Assembly (NCBI RefSeq): GCF_019457885.1
Contig: NZ_JAHZST010000013.1
Location: 94,666-158,665, forward strand
Direction of reading: 5' to 3'
DNA length: 64,000 nt
Source of the DNA: Shewanella nanhaiensis
Lineage (GTDB): Bacteria; Pseudomonadota; Gammaproteobacteria; Enterobacterales; Shewanellaceae
Part shown: in pieces, positions 1 through 9,427 of the stretch
Numbering within the stretch: position 1 is the stretch's first letter
Layout: each line of letters starts with the position of its first letter
Position numbers and translations under genes: made by a program
The notes under the pieces: model-generated
Told to the model about the DNA's origin: nothing
Database searches by the model: none
Seen by the model: only the letters and a program-made list of their open reading frames with translations

Positions 1-302
1 TCTGAAAGATAATAGGGAAGTTCAATAGGCTTACTGCTCAGTTTCACCATCTTTCCTTCCAACAGGCGTTCAATCACAGAATCTAAGGTATCCGCAAGCC
101 CTTGAGGAACGGTTTGGTACTGGCTCCCTATATAATCAATCAACTCATTTAACGTATGACGACCATCGGCTAATGACAATGCAATCCCCATCCAGCCCTC
201 AAGTGGTGTCCTCTCTTGAGGGTTATCTATATCCACCAGCGATACTTGATCGCCTTGGCGAGTAAAGATCACAGTACGGTAAAAATACTGAGCCTTATCC
301 AT
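1..302 (-). CDS. PqqD-like small protein, 3' end cut by window edge
   Basis: The frame runs from an ATG at 302 (preceded by an AGAGG-type ribosome site) off the left edge, giving at least 100 residues. Residues 50-90 carry the pattern of the PqqD/RiPP-recognition fold: an LADGRHTLNELIDYI segment, then a helix and a terminal LEGKMVKL strand. PqqD-type domains bind precursor peptides for modifying enzymes, or are fused to them. Here the domain is followed by a further PYYLS segment of unknown role before the edge. It lies 200 bases downstream of a thiamine-diphosphate decarboxylase gene on the same strand, so the two may be cotranscribed. The family call is by pattern only, and a radical-SAM or other partner would have to lie left of the window. 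Confidence 0.55.
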   Translation of the reverse strand, partial: MDKAQYFYRTVIFTRQGDQVSLVDIDNPQERTPLEGWMGIALSLADGRHTLNELIDYIGSQYQTVPQGLADTLDSVIERLLEGKMVKLSSKPIELPYYLS

Positions 303-502
303 ACTTTTGTTCCTCTTAACCGTTCTACTTCACGCCTATTAATCGAAATAAAATAACAATCAGTGAAATTCATCTTTATTGTTTAATCTAAAAACAGTTA
401 ACTTCTGCCTAAGTAAACAATAGACCACTACATTAGCACTCTTTACTAGAGGGCTATTTTGATAAACATCAAGGTTAAACAGCTTAATCAGTTACTTTTT
501 AC

Positions 503-2302
503 CTACTGACAAAGCCTACTCCATACAGCAGTGCTCATCTCCTCCCCATTTTTGAAACCTATATAAGTATTCAGCTTTTTTGTGATTTCACACTGATATT
601 CATCTGCTACCGATACAGGTACCTCAATCAGGTGTAACCCTCCCCGTTTTACACTTTCAACCAGAGCATCAACAAGCTGCTCAGCTGTTCCACATAGGTG
701 TCCTTGCCCCCCATATGCTTTAATCAACAACCTCGGTTCAAACTCAATATCATTACACTCATAGATAGGGGCATCCCCAGCCTTCCCGAGATGAAAAATA
801 TTATTTCGCATATAGAGAATAGTGACATTAGCCCTCTGTTTCTGAAGGTTAATTAACTCATTGGCCTGAAAATTAAAACCACCATCACCTATCATAACCA
901 GTATGGGTTGCTCGCTTCCTACCTCGGCAATTTGATCAGCGACAGCTCTGGCATAGGGAAGTGCAGTACCCATGGCCGCATACCAAGGGTTAGCGAGATA
1001 ACTACGGCCTATATCACTGGCCAACACAGTTAACTCGAAGCTGGCAAACAAACTGCTCCCCACTTCTGGAAGGAAGATAAAAGGTTTAGTTAGCCGACTC
1101 TGTGCCCCATTAATGCTTTGGGCTAAGTTATGGTATCCAAGAGCTTCAGACTTAAAAGGGAGAGAGTTGCTGTTATCACTACAGCTAAGTGTAAGGGTTT
1201 TAGACGTTATACTATCAGGCTGTAACTCCCTCAGAAGCTCAAGCACAGCTTCAATATCTAACTCCCACCTAGCCGTACCTTTCAACATGGTCTTATTGTT
1301 GTGGCTATCTATCTTATGGGTTCCACTATTAAAGGCGTTGTTGGTATCAGAGGGAGAAATAGCCGTCCCTAGCTCTAATACATAATCGACCTGCTCCTCA
1401 ATATAATGCTTATTCTCAAGCTCACTAAATACACCGTTATAACTCCCCAAGCACAGAGACTCGGCCTCATTTAACATCCCTTTACCAAACCAAGTCGTGG
1501 CATAGGGAAGCCGGTATCGATGACAAAAGTTCACTATTTTCGATAGTAAAGAGGGATTTAGCCTTAATTTCTCTCCGAGGAACACCAGAGGAGCTCTCGA
1601 ACTCATCAGTTTGCGATGGATCTCTAAGGCAATGTGCTTAGCCCCACTAAGATCCAGCATCTGATTAACTCTCAGCGCCGTCAGTGAGCTAGGCAATCTC
1701 AATGCTTGAGTGGGTTGCATGGTTAGATCCCTTGGGATCTCGATAAAAACAGGCTGACGATTTTGATAAGCATAACTGATTAACTCAAAACATTGCTCCG
1801 CCGCAATATTTGGCTGGCCACTGTGCCTCTGTCCCTGAAGCCGCTCTGCACGTAGACCTAGCGCCCGAAATGCATTAAGCGCAGCATCAAGATCCGTATG
1901 CCAGGCTGTATGGGGATGAACAGAATGGTGAAGTGCCTCGCTATTCACTTCCCCCTCCCCTGGAGCACCAGAGATGAAAACAACTGGCAATCCCTCCGTT
2001 CGAGCAAGAGCTGCTGCCGAAGTACAGGGCAAGCTACCGACTGTATATGTCGTCAAACACACACCCAAAGTATTTAGTTCAGCCTGGGCGCAAGCACTAA
2101 AACCTGCATGCATCTCATTACTTGAGGGTAAAACCTGAAGATGCTCATCAAGAGCGTTAATCAAGTTAGCGACAAAATCGCCTCCTACACCATAAACTCT
2201 TTTAACACCAAAAAACGCTAAGATCTCGCCTAAACCACTTCCCAGCAGAGGCAAGCTATTAGCGTAATCATCGCCAAAATTATCGTTAATCTTTCCTGAC
2301 AC
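503..2302 (-). CDS. Thiamine-diphosphate-dependent 2-oxo acid decarboxylase (pyruvate/indolepyruvate decarboxylase family)
   Basis: About 599 residues, the usual length for pyruvate/indolepyruvate/phenylpyruvate decarboxylases. Visible hallmarks are the N-terminal catalytic glutamate in SNEMHAGF, a catalytic His-His pair in ALHHSVHP as in pyruvate decarboxylases, and the C-terminal ThDP/Mg site GDGGFNFQANE ending in MRNN. It should be a soluble tetramer decarboxylating a 2-oxo acid to an aldehyde; the substrate cannot be read from sequence. I chose GTG at 2302 because an AGGG site sits 7 bases upstream; a TTG two codons earlier is too close to that site, and an in-frame stop lies just before it. 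The PqqD-like gene downstream is an unusual neighbour for this family. Confidence 0.8.
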   Translation of the reverse strand: MSGKINDNFGDDYANSLPLLGSGLGEILAFFGVKRVYGVGGDFVANLINALDEHLQVLPSSNEMHAGFSACAQAELNTLGVCLTTYTVGSLPCTSAAALARTEGLPVVFISGAPGEGEVNSEALHHSVHPHTAWHTDLDAALNAFRALGLRAERLQGQRHSGQPNIAAEQCFELISYAYQNRQPVFIEIPRDLTMQPTQALRLPSSLTALRVNQMLDLSGAKHIALEIHRKLMSSRAPLVFLGEKLRLNPSLLSKIVNFCHRYRLPYATTWFGKGMLNEAESLCLGSYNGVFSELENKHYIEEQVDYVLELGTAISPSDTNNAFNSGTHKIDSHNNKTMLKGTARWELDIEAVLELLRELQPDSITSKTLTLSCSDNSNSLPFKSEALGYHNLAQSINGAQSRLTKPFIFLPEVGSSLFASFELTVLASDIGRSYLANPWYAAMGTALPYARAVADQIAEVGSEQPILVMIGDGGFNFQANELINLQKQRANVTILYMRNNIFHLGKAGDAPIYECNDIEFEPRLLIKAYGGQGHLCGTAEQLVDALVESVKRGGLHLIEVPVSVADEYQCEITKKLNTYIGFKNGEEMSTAVWSRLCQ

Positions 2303-2572
2303 TGGCAAACCCTATCCATCTAATTGAGTAATTAGCCAGTAGACTAGAGAAGTGGTTAAGGGAGGTTTTGATCAAGATCATTTTTCAAAAAATGACAAAA
2401 GAGTCAGAGTTGTACACTCAGGTATACAGATGAAACTTAAGAGCCAGATCGCCATAGGTGAAGGCGTAGATGCAAATTTACACTGTCCCCCATATCTGGG
2501 GGCCAAGTAAAATTATTTGAACTTGGTAGTAGAGCTTTAACAACTCTCTATTTTTGTTTAACACCCGATAGA

Positions 2573-3457
2573 TTAGCGTTTTTTAGCCAAAACCGTATGT
2601 TCAGGCATACCTCTACGGTTAATTAACACCTCAAAGCCGTGCCTCTCTAAAAGAGTTGCAATATCTTGCTTATGCCAAGCGGGAACAAAAGGCTCATAAA
2701 CATGATTTGCCAGCCATTTAAAGTAAAGCCCGGTAAAGCCATAACCTTTAAACATCTGCCACCAGCCACCTTTAAACTGAATCGATGAGGGTTCACAGAT
2801 AGCGAGTAACCCTCCCTCACCGAGCACCCGATGACACTCACTTAATGCCCTGTCTATGTATTTAGGGGGGATTTCATGAAACAGAAAACTTGCAGTGATC
2901 CCATCAAAACGCTTATCGGAAAACTTAAGATCTTCGGCAAGTCCCTGTACAAACTTAACATCTGGATTTGCCTTAGCTCCATGCTTAAGAAGATAGGGAG
3001 AGGGATCGACGCCCCACACATCTTCAATGCCCTGCTTCTTCACTGCAGCGGCCATCTGACCACCGGCGCAGCCAATATCCAGAACTCGAGTGGCCGAGCT
3101 AAACCAAGAGGCGATCTCCTTACGCACTGGCCTCATCTTACCCAACATGGTGCCATCAAATGCACTGATATAGCCTCGGGTAATATTGTTGGAGAAGTTG
3201 CCGTTTGGAATACCGTGAAACTCCTGCTGTAGATATTTAGGTAGCTCCCCTTTATCCATCAAGCCATCAGGAAACGCTTCAGGTAGCTCAATGCGGCCGT
3301 TGCCCTTCTTAAACAAAGAGCGATACAGCTGGCCAACATTAGTCCAGGTCTTAAAATTTATCTCATCAGCCCAGGTATTCGGTAACTCAATTTTATCCCA
3401 GTCAGGTACCAGAGGATCTCGAATCTCTCCGGTGTCCGCTACAGCTGGCTCACTCAT
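2573..3457 (-). CDS. Class I SAM-dependent methyltransferase (Methyltransf_11 type)
   Basis: 294 residues. The Rossmann SAM-binding motif I, VLDIGCAGGQ, begins near residue 125, followed by an acidic motif II (WGVDPSP), an AEDLKFSD segment and a HRVLGEGGLL strand, the classical order of Methyltransf_11 domains. The N-terminal 120 residues and the Trp-rich C-terminal part have no motif I recognise, so the substrate is unknown. The start codon overlaps the end of greB by 8 bases (ATGAGTGA), indicating translational coupling in a greB operon. Nothing ties it functionally to transcript cleavage. Confidence 0.75.
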   Translation of the reverse strand: MSEPAVADTGEIRDPLVPDWDKIELPNTWADEINFKTWTNVGQLYRSLFKKGNGRIELPEAFPDGLMDKGELPKYLQQEFHGIPNGNFSNNITRGYISAFDGTMLGKMRPVRKEIASWFSSATRVLDIGCAGGQMAAAVKKQGIEDVWGVDPSPYLLKHGAKANPDVKFVQGLAEDLKFSDKRFDGITASFLFHEIPPKYIDRALSECHRVLGEGGLLAICEPSSIQFKGGWWQMFKGYGFTGLYFKWLANHVYEPFVPAWHKQDIATLLERHGFEVLINRRGMPEHTVLAKKR

Positions 3458-3935
3458 CCTTAAACGCCTTATATTGAATCTTATTTACATACCACTCTTT
3501 GGCACCGGATGGGGTTTTAACTACCACTTCATCATCCACCTGCTTACCGATTAAGGCCCGTGCCATTGGCGAGTCGATGGTAATATACCCTAACTTAGTA
3601 TCCAGCTCATCTTTCCCGACGATACGATATTGAACCACATCGCCCGACTCATTTTCGAGCTCTACCCAGGCACCAAAGAAGACCTTGCCCTCCTGCTGCG
3701 GTGAATAATCGACAATGGTGAGATCTTCCACCCGCTTCACCAGATAGCGAACTCGACTATCTATCTGTCTTAGCAGGCGTTTGTTATAGGTATAATCAGC
3801 ATTCTCACTACGATCCCCTTGGGCTGCAGCTTCCTGCACCTTCTTAGTGATCTCCGGGCGATACTCTTTCCATAAGTATTTAAGCTCTTTATCTAAGGCC
3901 TGCCAGCCCTTCCTGGTGATTAACATCGCAGTCAT
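3450..3935 (-). CDS. greB: Transcript cleavage factor GreB
   Basis: 161 residues, close to the 158 of E. coli GreB. It has the N-terminal coiled-coil with the acidic tip GDRSENADYTYNKR, the connecting segment IVDYSPQQEGKVFFGAWVE and the C-terminal FKBP-like fold ending in a SPMARAL motif and a WYVN strand. GreB inserts its coiled-coil into the RNA polymerase secondary channel and stimulates cleavage of backtracked transcripts. The start is ATG at 3935 with a GAGA site upstream; a second ATG three codons later is possible. The downstream methyltransferase overlaps its stop codon. Confidence 0.95.
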   Translation of the reverse strand: MTAMLITRKGWQALDKELKYLWKEYRPEITKKVQEAAAQGDRSENADYTYNKRLLRQIDSRVRYLVKRVEDLTIVDYSPQQEGKVFFGAWVELENESGDVVQYRIVGKDELDTKLGYITIDSPMARALIGKQVDDEVVVKTPSGAKEWYVNKIQYKAFKDE

Positions 3936-4283
3936 TATTATCTCAATATTTACAACAGGTTAAACTGTTTCAAAATGCACCATCGAGTATTATCTCGTAA
4001 CCTTGTATAAACCCGTCAATAAATAATGGATTTATACCTGACATATTTTACACAAAATATCAGTAGAAAAACCTCAGGATCTTAATTTATTCCCATCCAT
4101 CGATGGCAAAAATTACACACTTAATGAGGCACTTCTGCAGAATATTTGTACAACAAGGGCCTCAAATAAATTGTATTTATAGATAAACATCTTGCAACCC
4201 CCTCTCGAATAAAAACAAAATACCGATAATAAACAGCTAATTATAAGTAAAACATCTTTTCAGTTACTGGCTTGTTAATAAAA

Positions 4284-4313
4284 TTGACAAATATTTTTAC
4301 GTAATGGTATGCT
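4284..4313 (+). promoter_or_regulatory. Predicted sigma70 promoter of the receptor-nagA-nanA operon
   Basis: A perfect TTGACA -35 box (4284-4289) is followed 18 bases later by TATGCT (4308-4313) as -10 box. It lies about 120 bases upstream of the receptor ATG. The -10 box is embedded in the GGTATG/GGTATA repeat, so a bound regulator would exclude RNA polymerase. Confidence 0.6.
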
Positions 4314-4320
4314 GGTATAA
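4305..4320 (+). promoter_or_regulatory. Predicted NanR operator (GGTATG-N2-GGTATA direct repeat)
   Basis: GGTATG at 4306-4311 and GGTATA at 4314-4319 form a direct repeat with an 8-base period. E. coli NanR is known to bind GGTATA direct repeats, and a NanR homologue is encoded at 14.7-15.4 kb. The site covers the -10 box of the receptor promoter, consistent with repression lifted by sialic acid. Binding here is an inference. Confidence 0.55.
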
Positions 4321-4430
4321 CACCTTAAGAGTGTAACCGCTTTTTGTCATTCAGTTTCCAGAGATAGCATTGTCGTATGCGGTAAGTAAAAACAGCTCAA
4401 TTAAAATAATTGAAAATAGGATCTCTAACT

Positions 4431-7271
4431 ATGGCCTTACCAAACGCTTCAACCTCATCCCAAAAACGCTTTATAAAAACACTGTTGGCAATTGGCGTTG
4501 CATCGGTGACAAGCCAAGCATTCGCACAAGAGAGTGCTGAAGAAAACGTTGAACGTATCGCAGTAACAGGCTCACACATCAAAAAAGGTGATTTCCAGTC
4601 TGCATCACCGATAGCGATACTCGATGAAAAAGATATTGAAGGCGTCGGCGCTGTCAACGTAAGCGACCTTCTAGCACGTATCCCCTCCGTTTATGGAGAT
4701 ACGACAGGTGCAAGTTCAAACATTAGTGAGCAGAGTTCTGGGCTAAATACTGTCGCACTGCGTAATTTAGGCGCATCCAGAACATTAGTCCTGGTCGACG
4801 GCATACGTTATGTATCTGGCACCTCGGCAGGTGCTGGATATGGTGTTGATCTCAACTCTATCCCTCTGTCTATGGTTTCACGTATCGAGGTTTTAACTGG
4901 TGGACAATCCGCTTCTTATGGCTCTGATGCTGTAGCTGGGGTCATCAACCTTATCCTCAAAAAAGATTTTGAAGGTGTCGGATTTAAGGCCCAAATCGGT
5001 CAATCAGGTGAGAGTGACAAAGATAAATCTGATATCGAACTTACACTAGGCACCAACTTTGAAAGCGGCAACGCTTGGTTCTCCGCAGGTTACTCTAGTG
5101 ATGATGGACTGATGGCAAGCGATCGTGACTACTCTCGTGTCCACAAGAGTGCAGTAGATAGTGACGGTGACGGAATCTTAGATACCGCTCAATTTGTCGG
5201 CTCATCACATATTTTAAGTGGGAGAATTGGTGGCTACAAAGGAGATGGTACTCCATTTGTTCGCACACCTGATGTTGAAACATCTGACGCCTTTAACTTC
5301 CACGAGTATCGCTCAATGCTAGCCCCTACTGATCGCATTTTTGTAGCCAGTGGATTGAACTTTGATATCAACGAAAGATCGCGTGCCAACTTCAACATTA
5401 ACTATGCCCGTGTAGACTCAACAACCTTCTTTGAACCTATCCCTTTAGATACACGCAACGATATATTCAAACTATCTAAAGGTGGCTCTACAGGCATTGA
5501 TATCGCAACCCATCCTTGGTTTGCAGGTACCACCTTAGGTAACAACTTACTCAACGATGGCATAACAAATTTAGATGATGTCAGCCTGACATTTAGACGT
5601 TTATATGAGTTCGGCGGGCGCGGAGCCGAGAACACTCGTTCAACATTTCGAGTGGCAGGTAGTTACGAATATGATTTAACTGACGATATCTACTTCACCT
5701 TAAACGGCACTTACGGTGTAACGGATCAAAATCAAAAGAATAATGGTGACATTAACTTAGATAGAGCCCGTTACGCATTAACCATTGAAGAGGATGGTTT
5801 CGGTGGTTACCAATGCAGTGACGACATCGCTCGTATCCAAGGCTGTGTTCCCTTTAATCCATTTAAGATTGATGGTATTTCTCCTGAGGCCGTTGACTAC
5901 CTTGCGGCGGATACCAACCTGTCTGGTACCATTGAGCAAACCGTGATAACTGCGATTGTTGCCGGTGACTTAGGGTTTGCATTCAGTGATGATGTTGACG
6001 CTTTGGGCTTCGCTGCAGGTGTTGAGTATCGTAAAGAGGAGGGAGAAGAGACACCAGATCCTCTTCGTCAGGGCGGAATTGTTCGAGGAGCAAAAATAGC
6101 TAAGACTCAAGGGTCATTCGATGTAGTCGACGCATTTGCCGAACTCCACATCCCAGTTCTAGAGCAGCTTAGTTTCGACCTTGCTGTACGGGTAGGCAAT
6201 TACTCCTCTGTCGGCAGCATTACAAACTGGACCGCAGGCTTCAATGCTCCAGTGCATGATTCAATTCGCTTCCGTGGCGCCATAGCGACTGCGGTACGAG
6301 CGCCCAATGTCAGCGACCTGTTTGCAGGCGGTACAGCAACAGCAGCCTTCGTCTTCGATCCCTGTGATGGAATAGATAACAGTACAAGCGGAAACATTGC
6401 AGAAAACTGCCGCTCTATTTCCGCCATACAAAACCGAATCAATACTGATGGTTCATTTACTCTTACTCAGGTTGAGCAACAAAACACGTCAGGCCTTCTC
6501 GTCGGTTCGCCAAGCGTAAAAGAGGAAACTGCCGACACATTAACCTTAGGCGCAATATTCACACCTGAGTTTCTCGACGGGCTTTCAGTCTCGGCGGATT
6601 ACTATGATATCGAAATAGATAACGCCATCACCAATACCGACCGAACAGTGATCTTAAATCGCTGCTACTCAGCCGACCCGAGTCAGTTTGACCCTCAATG
6701 TGCTGGCACCGTAGTACGCGATGGGCGCTCAGGAGCTGCACTAGAGGTCAACTCGGCTTCCGGTAATGAGAACATCATAGAAACCAGTGGTATTGATCTG
6801 GAAGTTGCCTACGAAACGGATCTGGGAGGTGGCGATCTGTATGTTGGCCTAAGTGCAAACTTCCTCGATAAATATGACATTACTGGTATAGAGAGTGGTG
6901 ACACTCAAAGCCTCGCTGGTGAGATCATGTTTCCTGAACTTAGATTTAACATCAACACCTCATATACCTTAGAGAAGTTCAATGTTTACTGGCAACTACG
7001 ATATTGGGATGAAACCAAAGATCGTAACGACAACACCAATATGACTGAAGAGCTCAATAGCATAGATTCGGCCATCTATAACGATCTACGCTTTAGTTAC
7101 AACGTATTGGAATCGACCAACCTATTCATCGGTGTCAACAATATGTTTGATGAGCAACCGCAAGAGCTAACGGCAAACCATAAGTACCAACAAGCCGGAA
7201 CCCTAACCAACGGAAGCGCATTTAACTTAACAGGCCGTGAATATTACGCAGGTATCAAGGTTCATTTCTAA
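4431..7271 (+). CDS. TonB-dependent outer-membrane receptor of the sialic acid locus
   Basis: 946 residues. A signal peptide ends at an AFAQE cleavage site, then comes a TonB-box-like ERIAVTG, a plug domain with the LVDGIRYV and GSDAVAGVINLIL motifs, and a 22-strand-type barrel ending in aromatic F (GIKVHF). Such receptors import oligosaccharides or siderophores across the outer membrane with TonB energy. The first place in a nan operon suggests sialic acid or sialylated glycans as ligand; this is inference, since the sequence is of the large carbohydrate-type TonB receptors and not a recognisable NanO. ATG 4431 is used, with an AGGA site 11 bases upstream; an in-frame TTG seven codons earlier overlaps that site. 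nagA follows after 72 bases. Confidence 0.85.
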   Translation: MALPNASTSSQKRFIKTLLAIGVASVTSQAFAQESAEENVERIAVTGSHIKKGDFQSASPIAILDEKDIEGVGAVNVSDLLARIPSVYGDTTGASSNISEQSSGLNTVALRNLGASRTLVLVDGIRYVSGTSAGAGYGVDLNSIPLSMVSRIEVLTGGQSASYGSDAVAGVINLILKKDFEGVGFKAQIGQSGESDKDKSDIELTLGTNFESGNAWFSAGYSSDDGLMASDRDYSRVHKSAVDSDGDGILDTAQFVGSSHILSGRIGGYKGDGTPFVRTPDVETSDAFNFHEYRSMLAPTDRIFVASGLNFDINERSRANFNINYARVDSTTFFEPIPLDTRNDIFKLSKGGSTGIDIATHPWFAGTTLGNNLLNDGITNLDDVSLTFRRLYEFGGRGAENTRSTFRVAGSYEYDLTDDIYFTLNGTYGVTDQNQKNNGDINLDRARYALTIEEDGFGGYQCSDDIARIQGCVPFNPFKIDGISPEAVDYLAADTNLSGTIEQTVITAIVAGDLGFAFSDDVDALGFAAGVEYRKEEGEETPDPLRQGGIVRGAKIAKTQGSFDVVDAFAELHIPVLEQLSFDLAVRVGNYSSVGSITNWTAGFNAPVHDSIRFRGAIATAVRAPNVSDLFAGGTATAAFVFDPCDGIDNSTSGNIAENCRSISAIQNRINTDGSFTLTQVEQQNTSGLLVGSPSVKEETADTLTLGAIFTPEFLDGLSVSADYYDIEIDNAITNTDRTVILNRCYSADPSQFDPQCAGTVVRDGRSGAALEVNSASGNENIIETSGIDLEVAYETDLGGGDLYVGLSANFLDKYDITGIESGDTQSLAGEIMFPELRFNINTSYTLEKFNVYWQLRYWDETKDRNDNTNMTEELNSIDSAIYNDLRFSYNVLESTNLFIGVNNMFDEQPQELTANHKYQQAGTLTNGSAFNLTGREYYAGIKVHF

Positions 7272-7293
7272 CTTTAAATACTTTGCAAGTGGT

Positions 7294-7320
7294 GGGGTAG
7301 AGGCAAGCTCTCTACCCCGA
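7294..7320 (+). terminator. Intra-operon hairpin between the receptor gene and nagA
   Basis: GGGGTAGAG and CTCTACCCC form a 9-bp GC-rich stem (7294-7318) directly behind the receptor stop codon. The following bases (GATTTTCC) are a poor U-tract. It may be a leaky terminator or a 3'-end stabiliser that keeps receptor mRNA more abundant than nagA-nanA mRNA. Confidence 0.45.
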
Positions 7321-7343
7321 TTTTCCCTGTTCGAGAGTTATCT

Positions 7344-8483
7344 ATGATCACAACCCTTATCCCTGACAGCCTATTCGATGGTGAACGGCTCCATATACAA
7401 CAACCCATTAGCTTTAAAGATGGGAAGATTATTGCTATGGATACGGTAAAAAAAGCCAAAGAATACCGCTTGAATGGGTTATTAACGGCTGGATTTATCG
7501 ATACACAAGTCAATGGTGGTGGAGGTAAGCTGTTTAACCAACAACCCGAACTAAGCACTCTATCTAGTATGGTAGAGGCCCACTCTCGGTTTGGCACTAC
7601 AGCAATGTTACCCACATTGATCACCGATGAGATAACAAAAACCAAGCAAGCAGCCGATGCCATCAGCACGGCGATAGCTCAAAAAGTACCAGGAGTATTG
7701 GGGATCCACTTTGAGGGACCCCATATCAGTGCTGTTAAAAAAGGGATCCACCATCAAGATAAAATCCGCCCTATTACAGAGCAAGAGTTAGAGTTATATT
7801 GTCGGGACGATCTTGGCATAAAGCTGATTACATTAGCACCTGAAGCCGTTGACGTATCAAGGATAAAAACCTTAATTGAGCATCAAGTTATTGTCTCTCT
7901 TGGTCACTCAAATGCCAGTTTTGACCAGGTAAACCTAGCTTTAAATGCGGGGGCCACAGGTTTTACTCACCTCTTTAATGCCATGTCTCCCTTAAACTCC
8001 CGCAGCCCTAACATGCTAGGAGCCGCCCTACTCGATCCTAAAAGTTGGTGCGGCCTTATTCTCGATGGGCACCATGTTCACCCTGCCTGCGCTCAGATCG
8101 CCTATCAAATAAAGACTGAGGGCAAACTAATGTTGGTCACCGATTCAATGTCAACCATAGGCTCAACCCAGAGCCAATTTCACTTCGACGGCCATGATAT
8201 TGAGCTAACACAAGACAAGTTAACCAGCCAAACAGGACAACTGGCAGGGTCGGCGCTTAACATGATCGCTGCGGTCAACAATGCCACCTCAATGCTAGGG
8301 GCCCCGGCATCACAAGCCCTAAACATGGCCAGTGCCTATCCGGCAGAATTTCTAGGTTTACAGAAACAAAGAGGCAGTATCAAAATAGGTAATGTCGCTG
8401 ATCTGCTTCTGTTAAATGACTCACCTTCCACCACTCGAGTCCATGTTAAACATGCGTGGATTTCGGGCTCACAAGTTTTTTAA
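7344..8483 (+). CDS. nagA: N-acetylglucosamine-6-phosphate deacetylase
   Basis: 379 residues, close to E. coli NagA (382). The amidohydrolase metal and active-site motifs appear in order: GFIDTQVNGGGG, HFEGPHIS (metal Glu), SLGHSNA and THLFNAMSP (metal His), DGHHVHP, and VTDSMS with the catalytic Asp. It cleaves GlcNAc-6-P to GlcN-6-P and acetate in the cytoplasm, the fourth step from free Neu5Ac. It sits second in the receptor operon; nanA starts 11 bases downstream, so coupling is likely. The deacetylase and the deaminase NagB are placed in opposite convergent operons of the same locus. Confidence 0.93.
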   Translation: MITTLIPDSLFDGERLHIQQPISFKDGKIIAMDTVKKAKEYRLNGLLTAGFIDTQVNGGGGKLFNQQPELSTLSSMVEAHSRFGTTAMLPTLITDEITKTKQAADAISTAIAQKVPGVLGIHFEGPHISAVKKGIHHQDKIRPITEQELELYCRDDLGIKLITLAPEAVDVSRIKTLIEHQVIVSLGHSNASFDQVNLALNAGATGFTHLFNAMSPLNSRSPNMLGAALLDPKSWCGLILDGHHVHPACAQIAYQIKTEGKLMLVTDSMSTIGSTQSQFHFDGHDIELTQDKLTSQTGQLAGSALNMIAAVNNATSMLGAPASQALNMASAYPAEFLGLQKQRGSIKIGNVADLLLLNDSPSTTRVHVKHAWISGSQVF

Positions 8484-8494
8484 AGAGGCTTTCT

Positions 8495-9421
8495 ATGGAA
8501 AGAATTAATAGTTTAATCAATGCACCTTTTACGGCATTCCACCCTGACGGTTCACTCAACTTAACCTTAGTACCAAGTTATATTCAAACCTTGATTAACA
8601 GTGGTATTGCCGGTGTATTTATTAATGGTTCATCTGGTGAAGGCCACCTCCTCACAGAGGAGGAGCGTATGATATGTGCCGAAAAATGGGTCGAGTCTGC
8701 ACCAGCTAACTTTAAAGTGATTGTTCATGTGGGTAGTAACTCAATCAATGCCAGCAAAAAACTCGCTCAACATGCTGCCCAAATTGGCGCCTGGGGATTT
8801 AGCGCCATGGGTCCCACCTTTCCAAAGATAAATCGAGTTAATGAACTTGCCGATTACTGTGCTGAGATTGCCGCGGCAGCCCCCACGCTTCCATTTTATT
8901 ACTACCATATTCCAGCATTTACTGGTGTTTACACCTCAATGGTTGAGCTACTCAAGGCCGTTGATGGGCGTATAGATAACTTCTCCGGTATCAAATACAC
9001 CTATGAGAGTCTGTATGAATATACTCAGTGTCGTCGATACAGTAATGGGAAATATGATGTTCTCCATGGACAGGATGAAACCTTACTTCCATCCCTTGCT
9101 TTCGGTGGAGCTCAAGGCTGTATAGGCGGCACATTTAACTATGCAGCTGGTTTATACACACAAATTCGAGCGGCTTTCAGTGAAGGAGATTTTGACAAGG
9201 CACAACAGCTGCAATATCAATCCTTAGATCTTATCGACGTTATCTGTCGCTACAGAGGAAATATCGTTGCAGGGAAACAGATCATGAAGCTTATCGGTCT
9301 CGATCTAGGCCCTAATAGAACTCCATTTCAAAACCTTAGCCCCGTTGAGCTTGCATCCATGAAGCAAGAACTCGAGTCGATAGGTTTCTTTAGCTACGCA
9401 AATGAGGTCTCACATTTGTAG
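8495..9421 (+). CDS. nanA: N-acetylneuraminate lyase (DapA/NAL superfamily)
   Basis: 308 residues forming a DapA-type TIM barrel. Motifs are the substrate loop GSSGEG near residue 47, the tyrosine motif FYYYHIPAFTGV and the Schiff-base lysine in SGIKYTYESL. The enzyme splits Neu5Ac into ManNAc and pyruvate. The FYYYHIP and NGSSGEG wording is closer to the animal/Bacteroides NPL subgroup than to E. coli NanA, as far as I recall those sequences. ATG 8495 is preceded by AAAGAGG; earlier in-frame starts lie inside nagA. It ends the plus-strand operon, and a strong terminator follows. Confidence 0.88.
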   Translation: MERINSLINAPFTAFHPDGSLNLTLVPSYIQTLINSGIAGVFINGSSGEGHLLTEEERMICAEKWVESAPANFKVIVHVGSNSINASKKLAQHAAQIGAWGFSAMGPTFPKINRVNELADYCAEIAAAAPTLPFYYYHIPAFTGVYTSMVELLKAVDGRIDNFSGIKYTYESLYEYTQCRRYSNGKYDVLHGQDETLLPSLAFGGAQGCIGGTFNYAAGLYTQIRAAFSEGDFDKAQQLQYQSLDLIDVICRYRGNIVAGKQIMKLIGLDLGPNRTPFQNLSPVELASMKQELESIGFFSYANEVSHL

Positions 9422-9427
9422 CCATTT

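Larger units (their letters stand above)
3936..4430. other. Divergent intergenic region between greB and the sialic acid receptor gene
   Basis: About 495 AT-rich bases without a convincing gene. The right half carries the promoter and operator of the TonB receptor operon (annotated separately); the left part must hold the greB promoter, which I could not pinpoint. Confidence 0.6.
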
